DNA of 64,000 nucleotides from PALSA-1004 sp963804885 (GCA_963804885.1 CAWDSF010000004.1:372001-436000), one strand, 5' to 3'. Shown: positions 35,213-44,610, counted from the stretch's first letter. Made by a program: numbers and translations. The notes: generated by a model from the letters alone, not told the origin.

Positions 35213-35923
35213 CTAGGGAATTTTCAACGGCAGGAACACCGCGGTCGCCAGGCTTTGGATCACTTTGACGATGGTGCGGTTTTCCTTGTCGGCGATGATT
35301 TTCGACAGGGTGTCGAGGCTGCCGATGATCTTGCCGAATTCGCGCTCGAACGACAGGTTGCGCAGCGGCCCCGCGGTTTCGTTCGACAGCAGGAAAAATT
35401 CGCCTTGCGCCGCGCGGGTATTCGATAGTTTCCACACCGCGATTTCGACGTTGCGCGCTGCGTTGTAGAGCCGCTGCGGGTCGAGATCGTCGAGCACGAA
35501 GAACTCGGTCTTGTCGTTGAACGCGATCTGCATCATGCTGCCCAGCCCCGCGACGAACGCGAGCACGCGGTCGCCGGTGTAGTCATCGCGAAACGCGAGC
35601 ATGATCGCATCAGCGCCGCGTTTGCCCTGGAGCTCGGCGAATTTCCACTCGTGCCGGCCCTCGAAAATTCGCGCAACGCCGATGTCGACGGTCGCCGCGC
35701 CGCTTTTTTTGAGCTCGCGCGGGTTGCGCCGATAGAGCTTTTCCGCGAGCAGCTTGAGATTGTTGAAAATTTCGCGCTGATGCGCTTCGGCAACGCGGTC
35801 GATGTCGGATTTCGCAAGTTGCGAGGGGCCGAATCCGCCGCCGGACCTGGGTGGCGTCGTGCCCTGCTGCGCGCAGGCCGCGAGCAGCGTGACCGTGACA
35901 AGCATCAGCAAGCGCCGGAACAT
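35213..35923 (-). CDS. Predicted outer-membrane or periplasmic lipoprotein, unknown family
   Basis: A 236-residue protein with a lipoprotein signal (MFRRLLMLVTVTLLAACAQQ; lipobox LAAC, Cys at residue 17). The mature part is mixed alpha/beta (VAEAHQREIFNNLKLLAEKLYRRNPREL, IFEGRHEWKFAELQGKRGADAIMLAF, YTGDRVLAFVAGLGSMM). No catalytic signature is recognised. A gene of this kind occurs widely in betaproteobacteria as a conserved hypothetical, by my recollection. It is the third gene of a minus-strand group behind a 2H phosphoesterase and a nucleotidyltransferase-like gene. The start at 35923 was set by the signal peptide. Confidence 0.75.
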   Translation of the reverse strand: MFRRLLMLVTVTLLAACAQQGTTPPRSGGGFGPSQLAKSDIDRVAEAHQREIFNNLKLLAEKLYRRNPRELKKSGAATVDIGVARIFEGRHEWKFAELQGKRGADAIMLAFRDDYTGDRVLAFVAGLGSMMQIAFNDKTEFFVLDDLDPQRLYNAARNVEIAVWKLSNTRAAQGEFFLLSNETAGPLRNLSFEREFGKIIGSLDTLSKIIADKENRTIVKVIQSLATAVFLPLKIP

Positions 35924-35961
35924 GCGGGCATCATAGCGCGAAGCGCGGCCCCGGCGCGCGG

Positions 35962-36357
35962 TCAGCAACGTTTCGGGATGCCGTCCGGCGAGCCGAGCAC
36001 GAAAATTTTCGGCTGTTTCATAACAGCGAGCATCACGCGATTGCCGGCCGCCATCTTGCGCCGCCATTCGTCCGCGCAGTACACGCTCGGATTGATCGCG
36101 CGCTTCAGGTATTTCGAGGCCGCGATGAAATTCGGAATCACGTCCGTGTAATCGATCGCACGGCCGATGATCATGATCTCGATATCGCCACTGCCTTTGG
36201 CCAATACTTTGGCGACCGGGCCATAGATGAAAGCGACGTCGATTTTGGCGGCGACCGGCTCGAGCGCCGCGCGCAGGATATCGGTCACGGTCGGCGCGGC
36301 ATCGCCGTCGTCGCCGTCGCGGCCGGCATCGTCATCGTATGGCGGTTCTTTCAGCAT
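35962..36357 (-). CDS. MNT-type nucleotidyltransferase-like protein with altered active site
   Basis: A 131-residue protein. After an acidic N-terminal stretch (residues 5-22), a beta-polymerase-fold nucleotidyltransferase core is seen: IDVAFIYGPVAKVLAKGSGDIEIMIIG near residues 38-65, then INPSVYCADEWRRKMAAGN and IFVLGSPDG. Family members have GS in the YGS motif and D-x-D; here the serine is proline and the pair reads D-I-E. The usual N-terminal winged helix is missing. It may be inactive or have a changed role. It begins 17 bases after the 2H phosphoesterase stop. Confidence 0.65.
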   Translation of the reverse strand: MLKEPPYDDDAGRDGDDGDAAPTVTDILRAALEPVAAKIDVAFIYGPVAKVLAKGSGDIEIMIIGRAIDYTDVIPNFIAASKYLKRAINPSVYCADEWRRKMAAGNRVMLAVMKQPKIFVLGSPDGIPKRC

Positions 36358-36374
36358 GATGCGTTTGCGCGTGA

Positions 36375-36917
36375 TCAGGCGCCGGCCAGCGGATGCTCGG
36401 CGAGCGTGCGCCAGTCGGCGACGGGCACGCTTTGCGTCGAATTGACGAGGTAAAGCGCGCGCACTTCGAACGCGACGTCGAGCTTGCCGCCCGCGGCGGC
36501 CGCGAGTTTCTTCCTGGCGGCTTCATCGACCTTGCCGTAGAGCAGGCTCAAGTGGGGCTCGTACGGCGGCGGCGGGTTCATTTCGAACGCGTCGTAGGCA
36601 GCGCGCTGCGCGGCAGCGAGGTCGCCGTTGGCTTCGACGACCGCATACAGCGCGCGAAAATACTCGTCGCGCGACTCGATTTTGCCGAGCTTGATGCGCA
36701 GCGGCTGCACGCGCGACGCGAGATGCTTCAGCTTGAGTTCGGCGCTCGCGCGAGTGGTTTCGGCGCCCGTCAGCAGCGTGACGTGCGGCGTCACCTGCGG
36801 CCCGCCGTGTTCCTTGTGGAGCGCGCGGATTACTTTATTGATGCGCTCGAGCGCTTCGCCGGCCGGCTTGAGCCAGACCGAAGCGCGGATGACTTCGCTG
36901 GTGTCGGTGTGTGCCAT
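36375..36917 (-). CDS. 2H phosphoesterase superfamily protein (cyclic phosphodiesterase / 2'-5' RNA ligase-like)
   Basis: A 180-residue protein with the two H-x-T/S signatures of the 2H fold: PHVTLLTG near residue 44 and PHLSLLYGKVD near 121, spaced as in plant and yeast cyclic phosphodiesterases. The N-terminal strand (VIRASVWLKPAG) and RIKLGKIESRDEYFRALYAVVE complete the duplicated lobes. Relatives open 2',3'-cyclic phosphates or act on ADP-ribose cyclic phosphate. No signal peptide. First gene of a three-gene unit with a nucleotidyltransferase-like protein and a lipoprotein. Confidence 0.85.
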   Translation of the reverse strand: MAHTDTSEVIRASVWLKPAGEALERINKVIRALHKEHGGPQVTPHVTLLTGAETTRASAELKLKHLASRVQPLRIKLGKIESRDEYFRALYAVVEANGDLAAAQRAAYDAFEMNPPPPYEPHLSLLYGKVDEAARKKLAAAAGGKLDVAFEVRALYLVNSTQSVPVADWRTLAEHPLAGA

Positions 36918-37012
36918 GCATGCTCTCCGTCGTTCGTAACAGCAAGATACCGTACATCGGTGCGCGATGGTGTCGGCGGCTCTCCGATATCGTTAGCGCG
37001 GAAACCATGGGC

Positions 37013-38035
37013 CTAACGCTTGAATATCGATTTCGGCAGCAGCATGTGCACGCCCTTGGTGCTGTCGACGACCTGCGTGACATGCAGGTCGCCCTGCGCG
37101 CTCAGCAGCATGAACGCGTCGTCGCGCGACAGGCCCTTGGTCTCGACGATGAAGTTGAGCATTTCGCGGATCGCGATTTTCGCGGCCTGGTTCAGGTCTT
37201 CGTGCAGGCCGATCGACATGTAATGCGTCGGCGTTTCCCCGCGCGGCCACAGGATGCGCTTGCCCTTGTGCAGGATGATCTGGATTTCGCCCTTCAACGA
37301 CGACTCGACCGCCGAGAGGCCGACTTCGCCGCCGCCTTGCGCCGCGTGCCCGTCGCCGATCGACACATTGCCGCCGGGCACGTGCACCGGAAGGTAGAGC
37401 GTGGTGCCCGCGACGAAGTCGTGATTGTCCATGTTGCCGCCGTGCACGTTGGGGATGCTTGCATTGATGCGGCCGAGCGCCGTCGGGGGTGCGACGCCGA
37501 TGTCGCCCCAGAAAGGCCGCATCGGAATTTCTATCCCCGGCGCGAACGGTATGGTTTTCCGGTCGAGGTCCATCCAGATCACCTTGTCGCGCGAGTACGG
37601 GAAATCTTCCGGCAGCGAGCTGCGGTTCGGGCGGAAGCTCATCGCGGCGAGCGGCAGCCACACTTCGATCGAGCGCAGCCGGATTTCGAGCGTGTCGCCG
37701 GGCTCCGCACCTTTGACCGCGATCGGCCCGTTCAGCGACTGGTCGCCGCGCGCGTCGTCTTTCACGCCTTCATAGGCCGCGTAAAGCTCGGCGGGAATCT
37801 TGTCCTTGGGCACGCCCAGGCCTTCGTAATATTTCGGGTTGCCCGTCGCGGTCCACAACTTCACGATGTCGCCCGACTCGATCTGCAGCACGGGCTTCAA
37901 CGTGCCGTCGAAAAAGCCGCGGTGCACGGTGGCCGGCGACGCTTTGAGTTCATGCACCGTTTGCGCGTTGCAGATGCCCGCAAGCATGCCCAGCGCAACC
38001 AGCGCAGCGCCGAGCGTGTTCAATAGATTTCGCAT
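37013..38035 (-). CDS. Acetamidase/formamidase family protein, exported
   Basis: About 340 residues with a signal peptide (LLNTLGAALVALGMLAGICNAQ). The FmdA/AmdA core is clear: VQIESGD-like VLQIESGDIVKLWT near residue 50, IAVKGAEPGDTLEIRL near 107, FWGDIGVAPPTALGRINASIPNVHGGNMDNHDF near 175-205 and SIGDGHAAQGGGEVGLSAVE near 226. Members release ammonia from small amides; the bacterial exported branch is poorly characterised. The start at 38035 was chosen from the signal peptide. Divergent from two Bug receptor genes 163 bases away. Confidence 0.9.
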   Translation of the reverse strand: MRNLLNTLGAALVALGMLAGICNAQTVHELKASPATVHRGFFDGTLKPVLQIESGDIVKLWTATGNPKYYEGLGVPKDKIPAELYAAYEGVKDDARGDQSLNGPIAVKGAEPGDTLEIRLRSIEVWLPLAAMSFRPNRSSLPEDFPYSRDKVIWMDLDRKTIPFAPGIEIPMRPFWGDIGVAPPTALGRINASIPNVHGGNMDNHDFVAGTTLYLPVHVPGGNVSIGDGHAAQGGGEVGLSAVESSLKGEIQIILHKGKRILWPRGETPTHYMSIGLHEDLNQAAKIAIREMLNFIVETKGLSRDDAFMLLSAQGDLHVTQVVDSTKGVHMLLPKSIFKR

Positions 38036-38197
38036 GGCCGATCTCCCTGTTTTTTCATTGCGCGGCAAAACGCGCGCGAGTGGAAGTGCTAGCCTACCGC
38101 ATTTTTCGCGTTGCGCCACGAGCACCGGCAGAGGCGCCACCGATTCGCCGGCCGGGCGCAATTGCCAAGATTTCCGAACTGAACCATACTCGATTCG

Positions 38198-39163
38198 ATG
38201 AACCCCACTCCTGGTTTTTGCCTCGCGGCAACCATCGCCGCGGCGCTGGTATTCTCAAATGCACATGCGCAACCGTATCCCCAGCGTCCCGTCCGCATCG
38301 TCGTCAATGTGACGGCCGGCGGCGGCGTCGACGCAGTCGCGCGCATCGCCGCCCAGCACTACACGCAGATCTGGGGCCAGCCGTTCGTCGTCGACAATCG
38401 CGTCGGCGCCGGCGGCAGCATAGGCGTCGAGCTCGTCACCAAGGCCGCGCCCGACGGTTACACGCTGCTCGTGACGAGCAGCGGCGTCGTCACCAATGCG
38501 GCAATCCGTCCTCAAGGCTACGATCCGGTGCGCGACCTGCAGCCGATCAGCCGGCTCACGTCGAATCCCTACATCGTGATCCTCACGCCGTCGCTGCCGG
38601 TTTCGAATATCAAGGAATTGATCGCGCTCGCGAAAACGAAGTCGGGCGGAGTGAGTTTCGCGTCGGCCGGCATCGGCAGCATCGTGCATATGGGGGCGGA
38701 GCTGATCGCCGTGATGGCGGGCGTGCCGATGACGCACATTCCATATAAAGGTGTGGCCGATGCGTATCCCGCGGTCGCCACGGGGCAGGCCGACTGGATG
38801 ATAGGCAGCCCGATCTCCGCGCTGCCGCTGATCCGCGCGGGGCGCCTCAAAGCCATCGCGGTCACGAGCAAAGTCCGCGCGAAAGCGCTGCCCGACGTGC
38901 CGACGGTCGCCGAGAGCGGCCTTCCAGGCTACGACGTCGTGGCGTGGTTTGGCATGCTGGCGCCCGCGCGCACGCCGCCGGCGATCGTCGCGAAGCTGAG
39001 CGAGGAAGCGCGCCGCTCGCTGCAGACGCCCGAAGTCGCGCGCCGCATGGAAATCGAAGGCACCGACACCGTCGGCAACACGCCGCAGGAATTCGCGAAG
39101 GAAGTGAAGATCGAGTACGACAAGTGGCTCGCGCTCGTGAAGAAAACGGGGATGAAGTTCTAA
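38198..39163 (+). CDS. Tripartite tricarboxylate transporter receptor (Bug family)
   Basis: A 321-residue periplasmic binding protein. The signal peptide is cut near NAHAQ-PYPQRP. Motifs: PVRIVVNVTAGGGVD, VVDNRVGAGGSIG, KAAPDGYTLLV, THIPYKGVADAYP and VPTVAESGLPGYD. Another Bug gene begins 2 bases after its stop, so the pair is translated together. Divergent from the acetamidase gene. Confidence 0.95.
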   Translation: MNPTPGFCLAATIAAALVFSNAHAQPYPQRPVRIVVNVTAGGGVDAVARIAAQHYTQIWGQPFVVDNRVGAGGSIGVELVTKAAPDGYTLLVTSSGVVTNAAIRPQGYDPVRDLQPISRLTSNPYIVILTPSLPVSNIKELIALAKTKSGGVSFASAGIGSIVHMGAELIAVMAGVPMTHIPYKGVADAYPAVATGQADWMIGSPISALPLIRAGRLKAIAVTSKVRAKALPDVPTVAESGLPGYDVVAWFGMLAPARTPPAIVAKLSEEARRSLQTPEVARRMEIEGTDTVGNTPQEFAKEVKIEYDKWLALVKKTGMKF

Positions 39164-39164
39164 T

Positions 39165-40157
39165 ATGGGGCTCCGTAAGTTATTCCCTCAGAGTACGGCC
39201 GCAGCTGTTTGCGTTGCGCTTTTGCTCTTCGGTGTGGGCGCAAGTAGGACCACACTCGCGCAACCCGACTATCCGAGCCGGCCGATCCGCTTTCTCGTCG
39301 GCGTCGTGCCGGGCGGCGCGGCGGACACGCTCGCGCGCGCAGTCGGCCAGCGCTACTCGATGGCCTTCAATCAACAGGTCATCGTCGACAACCGGCCCGG
39401 CGCGAATCAAACGATCGCCGCCGACTTGACCGCGAAAGCCCAGCCCGACGGCTATACGATCGTGATCGTCGCCGCGGGACATGCGATCAGCCCGGCGCTC
39501 TACAAGCTGCCGTACGACGCGCAAAAGGATTTTTCCGCGATTGGCTTCATCGCAGCAGTGCCTAACGTGCTGGTTGTGAACCCGTCGCTCAACGTGCGCA
39601 CGGCGAAGGATTTCATCGCGCTCGCGCGTGCAAAGCCGGGCGCGTTCGCCTACGGCTCTTCCGGCATCGGCTCGGCCAGTCATCTCGCGACCGAGCTGTT
39701 TCAGATGATGACGAAGCTGAACCTCGTGCACGTTCCCTACAAGGGCCAGAGCCTCGCCATGGTCGACCTGCTTTCGGGCCAGCTGCAGTTTGGCTTTCCG
39801 TCGGTGCCGGCGTCGATCCAGCACATCAAGTCGGGCAAGATGGTCGCGCTCGGCGTAGCCTCCAAAGACCGCTCGTCTGCGCTTCCCGACGTGCCGCCGC
39901 TCATTGAGGCCGTGCCGGGCTACGAAGTGAGCGGCTGGTACGGCATTCTCGGACCGGCGAAACTGTCGCCCGCGGTCGTCGCGAAGCTCAACGGGGAACT
40001 CAATCGCATGCTGAAAGACCCGGCGACGCGCGAAATACTCTCGCGCGAAGGCGCCGACCCGCTGCCGGGCACGCCGGACGTATTCACGAAAACGATCGCC
40101 GCCGACGTCGTGAAGTGGGCGAAGGTGGTGAAGGCGGCGGGGTTGAAAGTCGAATAA
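39165..40157 (+). CDS. Tripartite tricarboxylate transporter receptor (Bug family)
   Basis: A 330-residue receptor. Signal peptide with a hydrophobic core AAAVCVALLLFGVGAS, cut before QPDYPSRP. Motifs: PIRFLVGVVPGGAADTLA, IVDNRPGANQTIAAD, KAQPDGYTIVIV, VHVPYKGQSLAMVDL. It is the second of a tandem Bug pair; the two are clearly different in sequence, so this is an old duplication or separate recruitment. Confidence 0.94.
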   Translation: MGLRKLFPQSTAAAVCVALLLFGVGASRTTLAQPDYPSRPIRFLVGVVPGGAADTLARAVGQRYSMAFNQQVIVDNRPGANQTIAADLTAKAQPDGYTIVIVAAGHAISPALYKLPYDAQKDFSAIGFIAAVPNVLVVNPSLNVRTAKDFIALARAKPGAFAYGSSGIGSASHLATELFQMMTKLNLVHVPYKGQSLAMVDLLSGQLQFGFPSVPASIQHIKSGKMVALGVASKDRSSALPDVPPLIEAVPGYEVSGWYGILGPAKLSPAVVAKLNGELNRMLKDPATREILSREGADPLPGTPDVFTKTIAADVVKWAKVVKAAGLKVE

Positions 40158-40163
40158 CAGGTT

Positions 40164-40255
40164 TCGTCATTCCCGCGCAAGCGGGTATCCCCTTCCCCTG
40201 AGGGGAAGGTAGGATGGGGGCAGACATCTGGATACCGGCGTACGCCGGTATGACG
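40164..40255. repeat. Palindromic dispersed repeat (CGTCATTCC...GGAATGACG family)
   Basis: Two short palindromes, CATTCCCGCGCAAGCGGG on the left and TACCGGCGTACGCCGGTA on the right, face each other across an inner hairpin CCTTCCCC/GGGGAAGG. Outer ends are GTCAT/ATGAC. It lies between a Bug gene and the SDR gene and may stabilise or end transcripts. Confidence 0.8.
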
Positions 40256-40281
40256 ATCTAAATTTTTGTAAAGGAACTACC

Positions 40282-41094
40282 GTGGGCAGACTCGAAGGCA
40301 AAGTAGCATTTCTGACAGGCGCGGGCGCCGGCATCGCGAAAGCGGCCGCGCTTAGCTTTGTGCGCGAAGGCGCGAAAGTCGCGATCATCGAGCTCAACAA
40401 GGAAACCGGCGCCGCCGCCGAGAAAGACGTGCGCGCCGCGGGCGGCGATGCAATCTTCATCGAGACCGACGTAACGAACGTCGACAGCGTGAAGCGCGCG
40501 GTCGACGCGACGGTCGCGAAGTTCGGCAAGCTCGACGTGCTGCTGAATTGCGCGGGCGGCTCGCTGCAGGAAGACGTGCCCGTGCACGAAATGGATCTCG
40601 ACGTGTGGCACCGCACCGTCGCGCTGAACCTGCTGCATCCGTTCCTGACCTGCCGCCACGCGATCCCGCACATGATGAAGGCGGGCGGCGGCTCCATCAT
40701 CAACATGACGTCGCACCTCGGGCTCATGGGCTCGATCAAGCCCGCGTATGCGGCGACCAAAGGCGGCATCATCGCGTTCACCAAGACGCTTGCCGCGCAG
40801 TACGCGGACCACGGCATCCGCGCCAACGGCATCGCGCCCGGCTCGGTGCGCACCGAGCGCCAGATCAAGCGCTACGAAAACAAGGAATGGATGATGGCCG
40901 AAAAACTCTCGCCGGCCGCGCGCGCGAGGGAGATCACCAAAAAACTCTATCCGTTCGCGTCCGGCGATCCCGGCGACATCGCCGCCATCGCGGTGTTTCT
41001 CGCGTCCGACGAATCGCGCATGCTGACGGGCACAACGATCGCGGCCGACGGCGGGCGCTCGTCCTATCTCAAAGTCTTCACGGGCGACGAATGA
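40282..41094 (+). CDS. SDR family oxidoreductase
   Basis: A 270-residue short-chain dehydrogenase/reductase. NAD(P) motif TGAGAGIAKAAAL at residue 11 (TGxxxGxG type), NCAGG near 92, catalytic Ser in IINMTSHLGLMG near 142 and catalytic Tyr/Lys in PAYAATKGGIIAF near 156. PG motif in GIAPGSVRTERQ. It oxidises an alcohol or reduces a ketone; substrate unknown. GTG start at 40282 after AAAGGAAC. It stands in a catabolic run with a 2-hydroxyacid dehydrogenase, a Bug receptor, an enolase-superfamily enzyme and a second dehydrogenase. Confidence 0.92.
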   Translation: MGRLEGKVAFLTGAGAGIAKAAALSFVREGAKVAIIELNKETGAAAEKDVRAAGGDAIFIETDVTNVDSVKRAVDATVAKFGKLDVLLNCAGGSLQEDVPVHEMDLDVWHRTVALNLLHPFLTCRHAIPHMMKAGGGSIINMTSHLGLMGSIKPAYAATKGGIIAFTKTLAAQYADHGIRANGIAPGSVRTERQIKRYENKEWMMAEKLSPAARAREITKKLYPFASGDPGDIAAIAVFLASDESRMLTGTTIAADGGRSSYLKVFTGDE

Positions 41095-41142
41095 TGCGCG
41101 GCGCGTCGCCGCGCGGCTGACCGGTCGGACAGAGAACCATAG

Positions 41143-42133
41143 ATGACCGGAATACTGCTGTCCCGCGGGTTTGTCGCTACGTACGGCAAGCTGCTGAACG
41201 AGTCCGCGCAGCGCGCCGGGCTCACGCTCGAGATCGTGCATCTGCCCGACGATCCGCAGCGCACGCCTCGCATCCGCCGACCTCGCGCGCATCGAAGTGA
41301 CGATGCTCACGCGCGACATCCGTTTTTCCGACCACTACAAGACGTACGGCGACACGCTGCTCGCGGCGAGCAATCTCAAGCTCGCGCATTTCGACAGCAC
41401 GGCGATCGAGCAGCATCCGTTCGTCGCGCCGCTCGCCAAGCGCGGCGTCAAGCTGACCACCGCGACCGGCAGCAATGGCGTGCCCGTCGCGCAGACCGCG
41501 ATTACGACATTGCTCATGATGAGCCGCGGGCTGCCGCACTTCATCGACGCGCAGCGGCGCAAAAGCTGGGAGCCGGTGCGCGCGTCGGCGCAGCCGCCCG
41601 ATCTGCAGGGGCAAACCATCGTCATCGTCGGCATGGGCACGATAGGCGCGACGGTCGCGCGTTTCGCGCAAACGCTCGGCATGCATGTGATCGGCATCCG
41701 GCGCAAACCGCGCGCGGCCGACGACCCGGTCGACGAAATGCATACGCTCGCGGACTTGCCCAAACTATTGCCGCGCTGCGACTGGCTCGTGCTCGCGTGC
41801 CCGCTGGTGCCCGAAACGCGCGGGCTCGTCAATGCGCAGTCGCTCGCACTGATGAAAAAGTCCGCGGGCCTCATCAACGTCGCGCGCGGCGCGCTGTGCG
41901 ATGAGGAAGCGCTGATCGCCGCGCTGCGCAGCGGGCAGATCCGTTGCGCGCATCTCGACGTGTACGCAACCGAGCCGCTGCCGGTTGCGTCGCCGTTGTG
42001 GGAGATGCCGAACGTGATCATGACGCCGCACAGCGCGGGCGCATCGGCCGGCAACGAATTGCGCAGCGTGCGCATTTTTCTGGACAATCTCGAGCGCTGG
42101 GCACGCGGCGAGCCGCTGCTCAATTTGCAGTAG
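41143..42133 (+). CDS. D-2-hydroxyacid dehydrogenase, frameshifted near the N-terminus
   Basis: Joined frames give about 330 residues of the D-isomer-specific 2-hydroxyacid dehydrogenase family. The first 45 residues (MTGILLSRGFVATYGKLL) are in one frame; from about 41272 the rest is in another, where LASADLARIEVTMLTRDIRF continues the fold. One extra C fits. The NAD site is VGMGTIGATVARFAQTLGMHV near residue 165, with catalytic Arg in INVARGALCDEE, Glu in YATEPLP and His in TPHSAGASAG. It reduces 2-ketoacids to D-2-hydroxyacids or the reverse. A start within the second frame (41297) would lack the first strand. Confidence 0.88.
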
Positions 42134-42160
42134 ACTTGCAACATAAAACTTGAAATAACT

Positions 42161-42250
42161 TCGTCATACCGGCGCAAGCCGGTATCCAGCGGTCGTATGG
42201 CCATCCTACCTTCCCCGAGGGAAGGGGATACCGGCGTACGCCGGAATGAC
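42161..42250. repeat. Palindromic dispersed repeat, inverted relative to the 40.2 kb copy
   Basis: Left arm CATACCGGCGCAAGCCGGTA and right arm TACCGGCGTACGCCGGAA flank CATCCTACCTTCCCC, which is the reverse complement of the inner part of the 40.2 kb copy. The element lies between the 2-hydroxyacid dehydrogenase and a Bug gene. Confidence 0.8.
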
Positions 42251-42284
42251 GGCATATCCATAAATCAAAATCCGAGGAGAGTTC

Positions 42285-43257
42285 GTGAGCCATCAATTCC
42301 GTATCGTCATCGCAGGTCTTGTCTCCGCGTTGTCGGCACGCCTGCGCTTGCGCGCAGAAAGAGCGTTACCCCGATAAACCCATCCGCCTGATCATTCCCT
42401 TCGCGCCCGGTGGCGGGATCGACACCATCGGCCGCATCATGGCGCAGAAACTCACCGACGGTTTCGGCCAGTCGGTGGTCGTCGACAACCGCGCCGGCGC
42501 CGGCGGCAAGATCGGCATCGAAACGGCGCTCACGTCGGCGCCCGACGGCTACACGATGCTGTTCATCTCGGGCGGCTATTGCGCGAACGCCGCGATCTAC
42601 AAGCTGCCGTACGATCCGATCGCGGATGTGGCGCCGGTCGCGATGATCGGCGAATCCGGCTATCTGATCGCGTTGAACCCGGGGGTGCCCGCGAAAAATA
42701 CTGCCGAGTTGATCGCGCTCGCGAAAGCCAAGCCGCGCAGCCTCAACTACGGCACGTCGGGCGTCGGCGGCCTCACGCACCTCGCGACCGAGCTGTTCGA
42801 CCTGATGGCGGGCACGCAAATGACGCATGTGCCGTACAAGGGCTCCGGCCCCGCGCTCACGGATCTGCTCGGCGGGCAAATCCAGGTCAGCTTCGCGGCG
42901 ATTCCGGTGACGATGCCGCACGTGAAGACCGGCCGGCTGCGCGCGGTTGCCGTGACGACCGCGAAGCGCGTCGCCGCGATTCCGGACATGCCGACCATCG
43001 CCGAAACGCTGCCCGGCTACGAAACCATCCTGTGGTACGGCGTGCTCGGTCCCAAAGGACTGCCCCGCGAAGTGCTCGCGCGCTGGAGCAAGGAGGTGTC
43101 GGCCGTGCTCACCAATCCCGACATGAAGGAGCGCATCGCCGCGGAGGGTTTCGAAATCGGCGCCACGAGCTCCGCGCGCCTGCAGGAGGTGATGAAGCGC
43201 GACATCGCCAAGTGGACCAAGGTGGTGAAGACCGCCAACATCCGTGTCGCGCAATAA
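42285..43257 (+). CDS. Tripartite tricarboxylate transporter receptor (Bug family), frameshift in signal peptide
   Basis: The mature receptor is intact (KERYPDKPIRLIIPFAPGGGID, VVDNRAGAGGKIG, SAPDGYTMLF, THVPYKGSGPALTDL, MPTIAETLPGYE). The GTG at 42285 behind GAGGAGAG opens a proper signal start (MSHQFRIVIAGLVSALS), but that frame ends at about 42377, and the mature protein is in the next frame (TPALAQ-KERY). Indels lie between 42330 and 42360. The only start in the mature frame is a TTG at 42319 giving a poor signal peptide. As written, export should fail. Confidence 0.88.
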
Positions 43258-43310
43258 TGCCGTTTGAAACTGAAACAGCTATCGTTAGAGAATGGTCCAA
43301 CAAAACCACG

Positions 43311-43385
43311 TTCGTCGTTCCCGCGCAGGCGGGAACCCAGGAAAATCAAATGCGTCTGGATGCCCGCCTGCGCGGGCATGACGAC
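43311..43385. repeat. Palindromic dispersed repeat
   Basis: Arms TTCCCGCGCAGGCGGGAA and TGCCCGCCTGCGCGGGCA flank a short AT-richer spacer; ends are CGTCG/CATGACGAC. Same family as the elements at 40.2, 42.2 and 51.6 kb. Lies between a Bug gene and the enolase-superfamily gene. Confidence 0.78.
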
Positions 43386-43447
43386 TAATTGGCCACCTTT
43401 AAGCAATAGTCACCCGCCGCACACTCATCGCCGGAGATCGCCGTATC

Positions 43448-44593
43448 ATGAAAATAAAATCGATCAAGGCCCACGCGCTGTCCGTGCCGCTCAAATATAC
43501 GTACGCGGTCGCGACGGAGCCGTTCACCGTCGCGACGCAGATCATCGTCGAAGTGACGACCGACGACGGCCTGATCGGACTCGGCACGATCCACGGTCGC
43601 GCGGCCAAGCCGGTGGTCGAGGCGGTGGAGAAGCTCAGCCACATCCTGATCGGCATGGACGCGCACGCGCACGAGGCGATCTGGGCGAAGATATTCGCGC
43701 TGACCAACGACGGCGCCAAAATCTACAAGGACGGCGACACCGCGAGCATGGGTTTTCGCACCGCGCAGCGCCAGCCGATCATGGCGGCGCAGGCCGGCAT
43801 CGACATCGCGTTGTGGGACCTGAAAGGCAAGGCGTGCAATCTGCCGGTGTGGCGTTTGCTCGGTGCGGGCACCAAGGAGATTCACGCCTATGCGAGCGGC
43901 GGCTATTACCGGGCGGACAAGCCGGCCGAGATCATCGCCGATGAAATGGCCGCCTATATCGAGCAGGGTTTTACCGCCGTCAAGATGAAGACCGGCGGGC
44001 TGCCGCTCGCGCAGGACGTCGACCGCGTGCGCCGCGCGCGCGAAGCGATCGGCGATAAGACTCAACTGCTGATCGACGCCAGCCGCTCGTATTCGCTGAT
44101 GCAGGCGGTCGATGCGATCCACGCGTTCGAGCCCTACAACGTGTTCTGGTACGAAGAGCCGCTGCATTGGTACGACGCGATCCGCGGCATGGCGAAGCTC
44201 ACGCAGCACACCAATATCCCGCTGACCTGCGGCGAGAGCGAAAGCCACTTGTGGGCGTGCCGCGACTTGGTCGATCTCGGCCTCGTGCGGTATCTGAATT
44301 TCGACTGCACGCGCGCCGGCGGCGTCACCGAATGGCTGCGCATCGCGAGCTACTCGCATGCGCACGGCGTGCTGATGACCACGCATCACGATCCGCAAAT
44401 CCAGGGCCATCTCGCGGCCGCGGTGCCGAACGGCTACTGCGTCGAAGTGTTCGCCGACGAAGACCGCGATCCGCTGTGGAACAACCTTTTCTCGCAGCGC
44501 GCGCAAATGCAAGGCAGCAAGCTCGTATTGAACGACGAGCCCGGCTTCGGTTATGCGATCAACTGGGATTTCGTCAACAAATATCGCGTTTAG
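43448..44593 (+). CDS. Mandelate racemase/muconate lactonizing enzyme family protein (enolase superfamily)
   Basis: A 381-residue enolase-superfamily enzyme. The N-terminal capping domain is followed by a beta/alpha barrel with Lys residues in AVKMKTGG near 180, Mg ligands in LLIDASRSY (Asp, near 210), FWYEEPL (Glu, near 237) and TCGESESH (Glu, near 262), and a late histidine in MTTHHDPQIQGH near 315. These residues abstract the proton alpha to a carboxylate, as in sugar-acid dehydratases and racemases; the exact substrate is not predictable. It probably forms an operon with the NAD-binding gene 17 bases downstream. Confidence 0.92.
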   Translation: MKIKSIKAHALSVPLKYTYAVATEPFTVATQIIVEVTTDDGLIGLGTIHGRAAKPVVEAVEKLSHILIGMDAHAHEAIWAKIFALTNDGAKIYKDGDTASMGFRTAQRQPIMAAQAGIDIALWDLKGKACNLPVWRLLGAGTKEIHAYASGGYYRADKPAEIIADEMAAYIEQGFTAVKMKTGGLPLAQDVDRVRRAREAIGDKTQLLIDASRSYSLMQAVDAIHAFEPYNVFWYEEPLHWYDAIRGMAKLTQHTNIPLTCGESESHLWACRDLVDLGLVRYLNFDCTRAGGVTEWLRIASYSHAHGVLMTTHHDPQIQGHLAAAVPNGYCVEVFADEDRDPLWNNLFSQRAQMQGSKLVLNDEPGFGYAINWDFVNKYRV

Positions 44594-44610
44594 AAACGTA
44601 GGAGACAGAC

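Noticed and set aside
33687..35435. 582-codon minus-strand open frame
   Set aside because: Mirrors the class III aminotransferase frame; no conserved domain.
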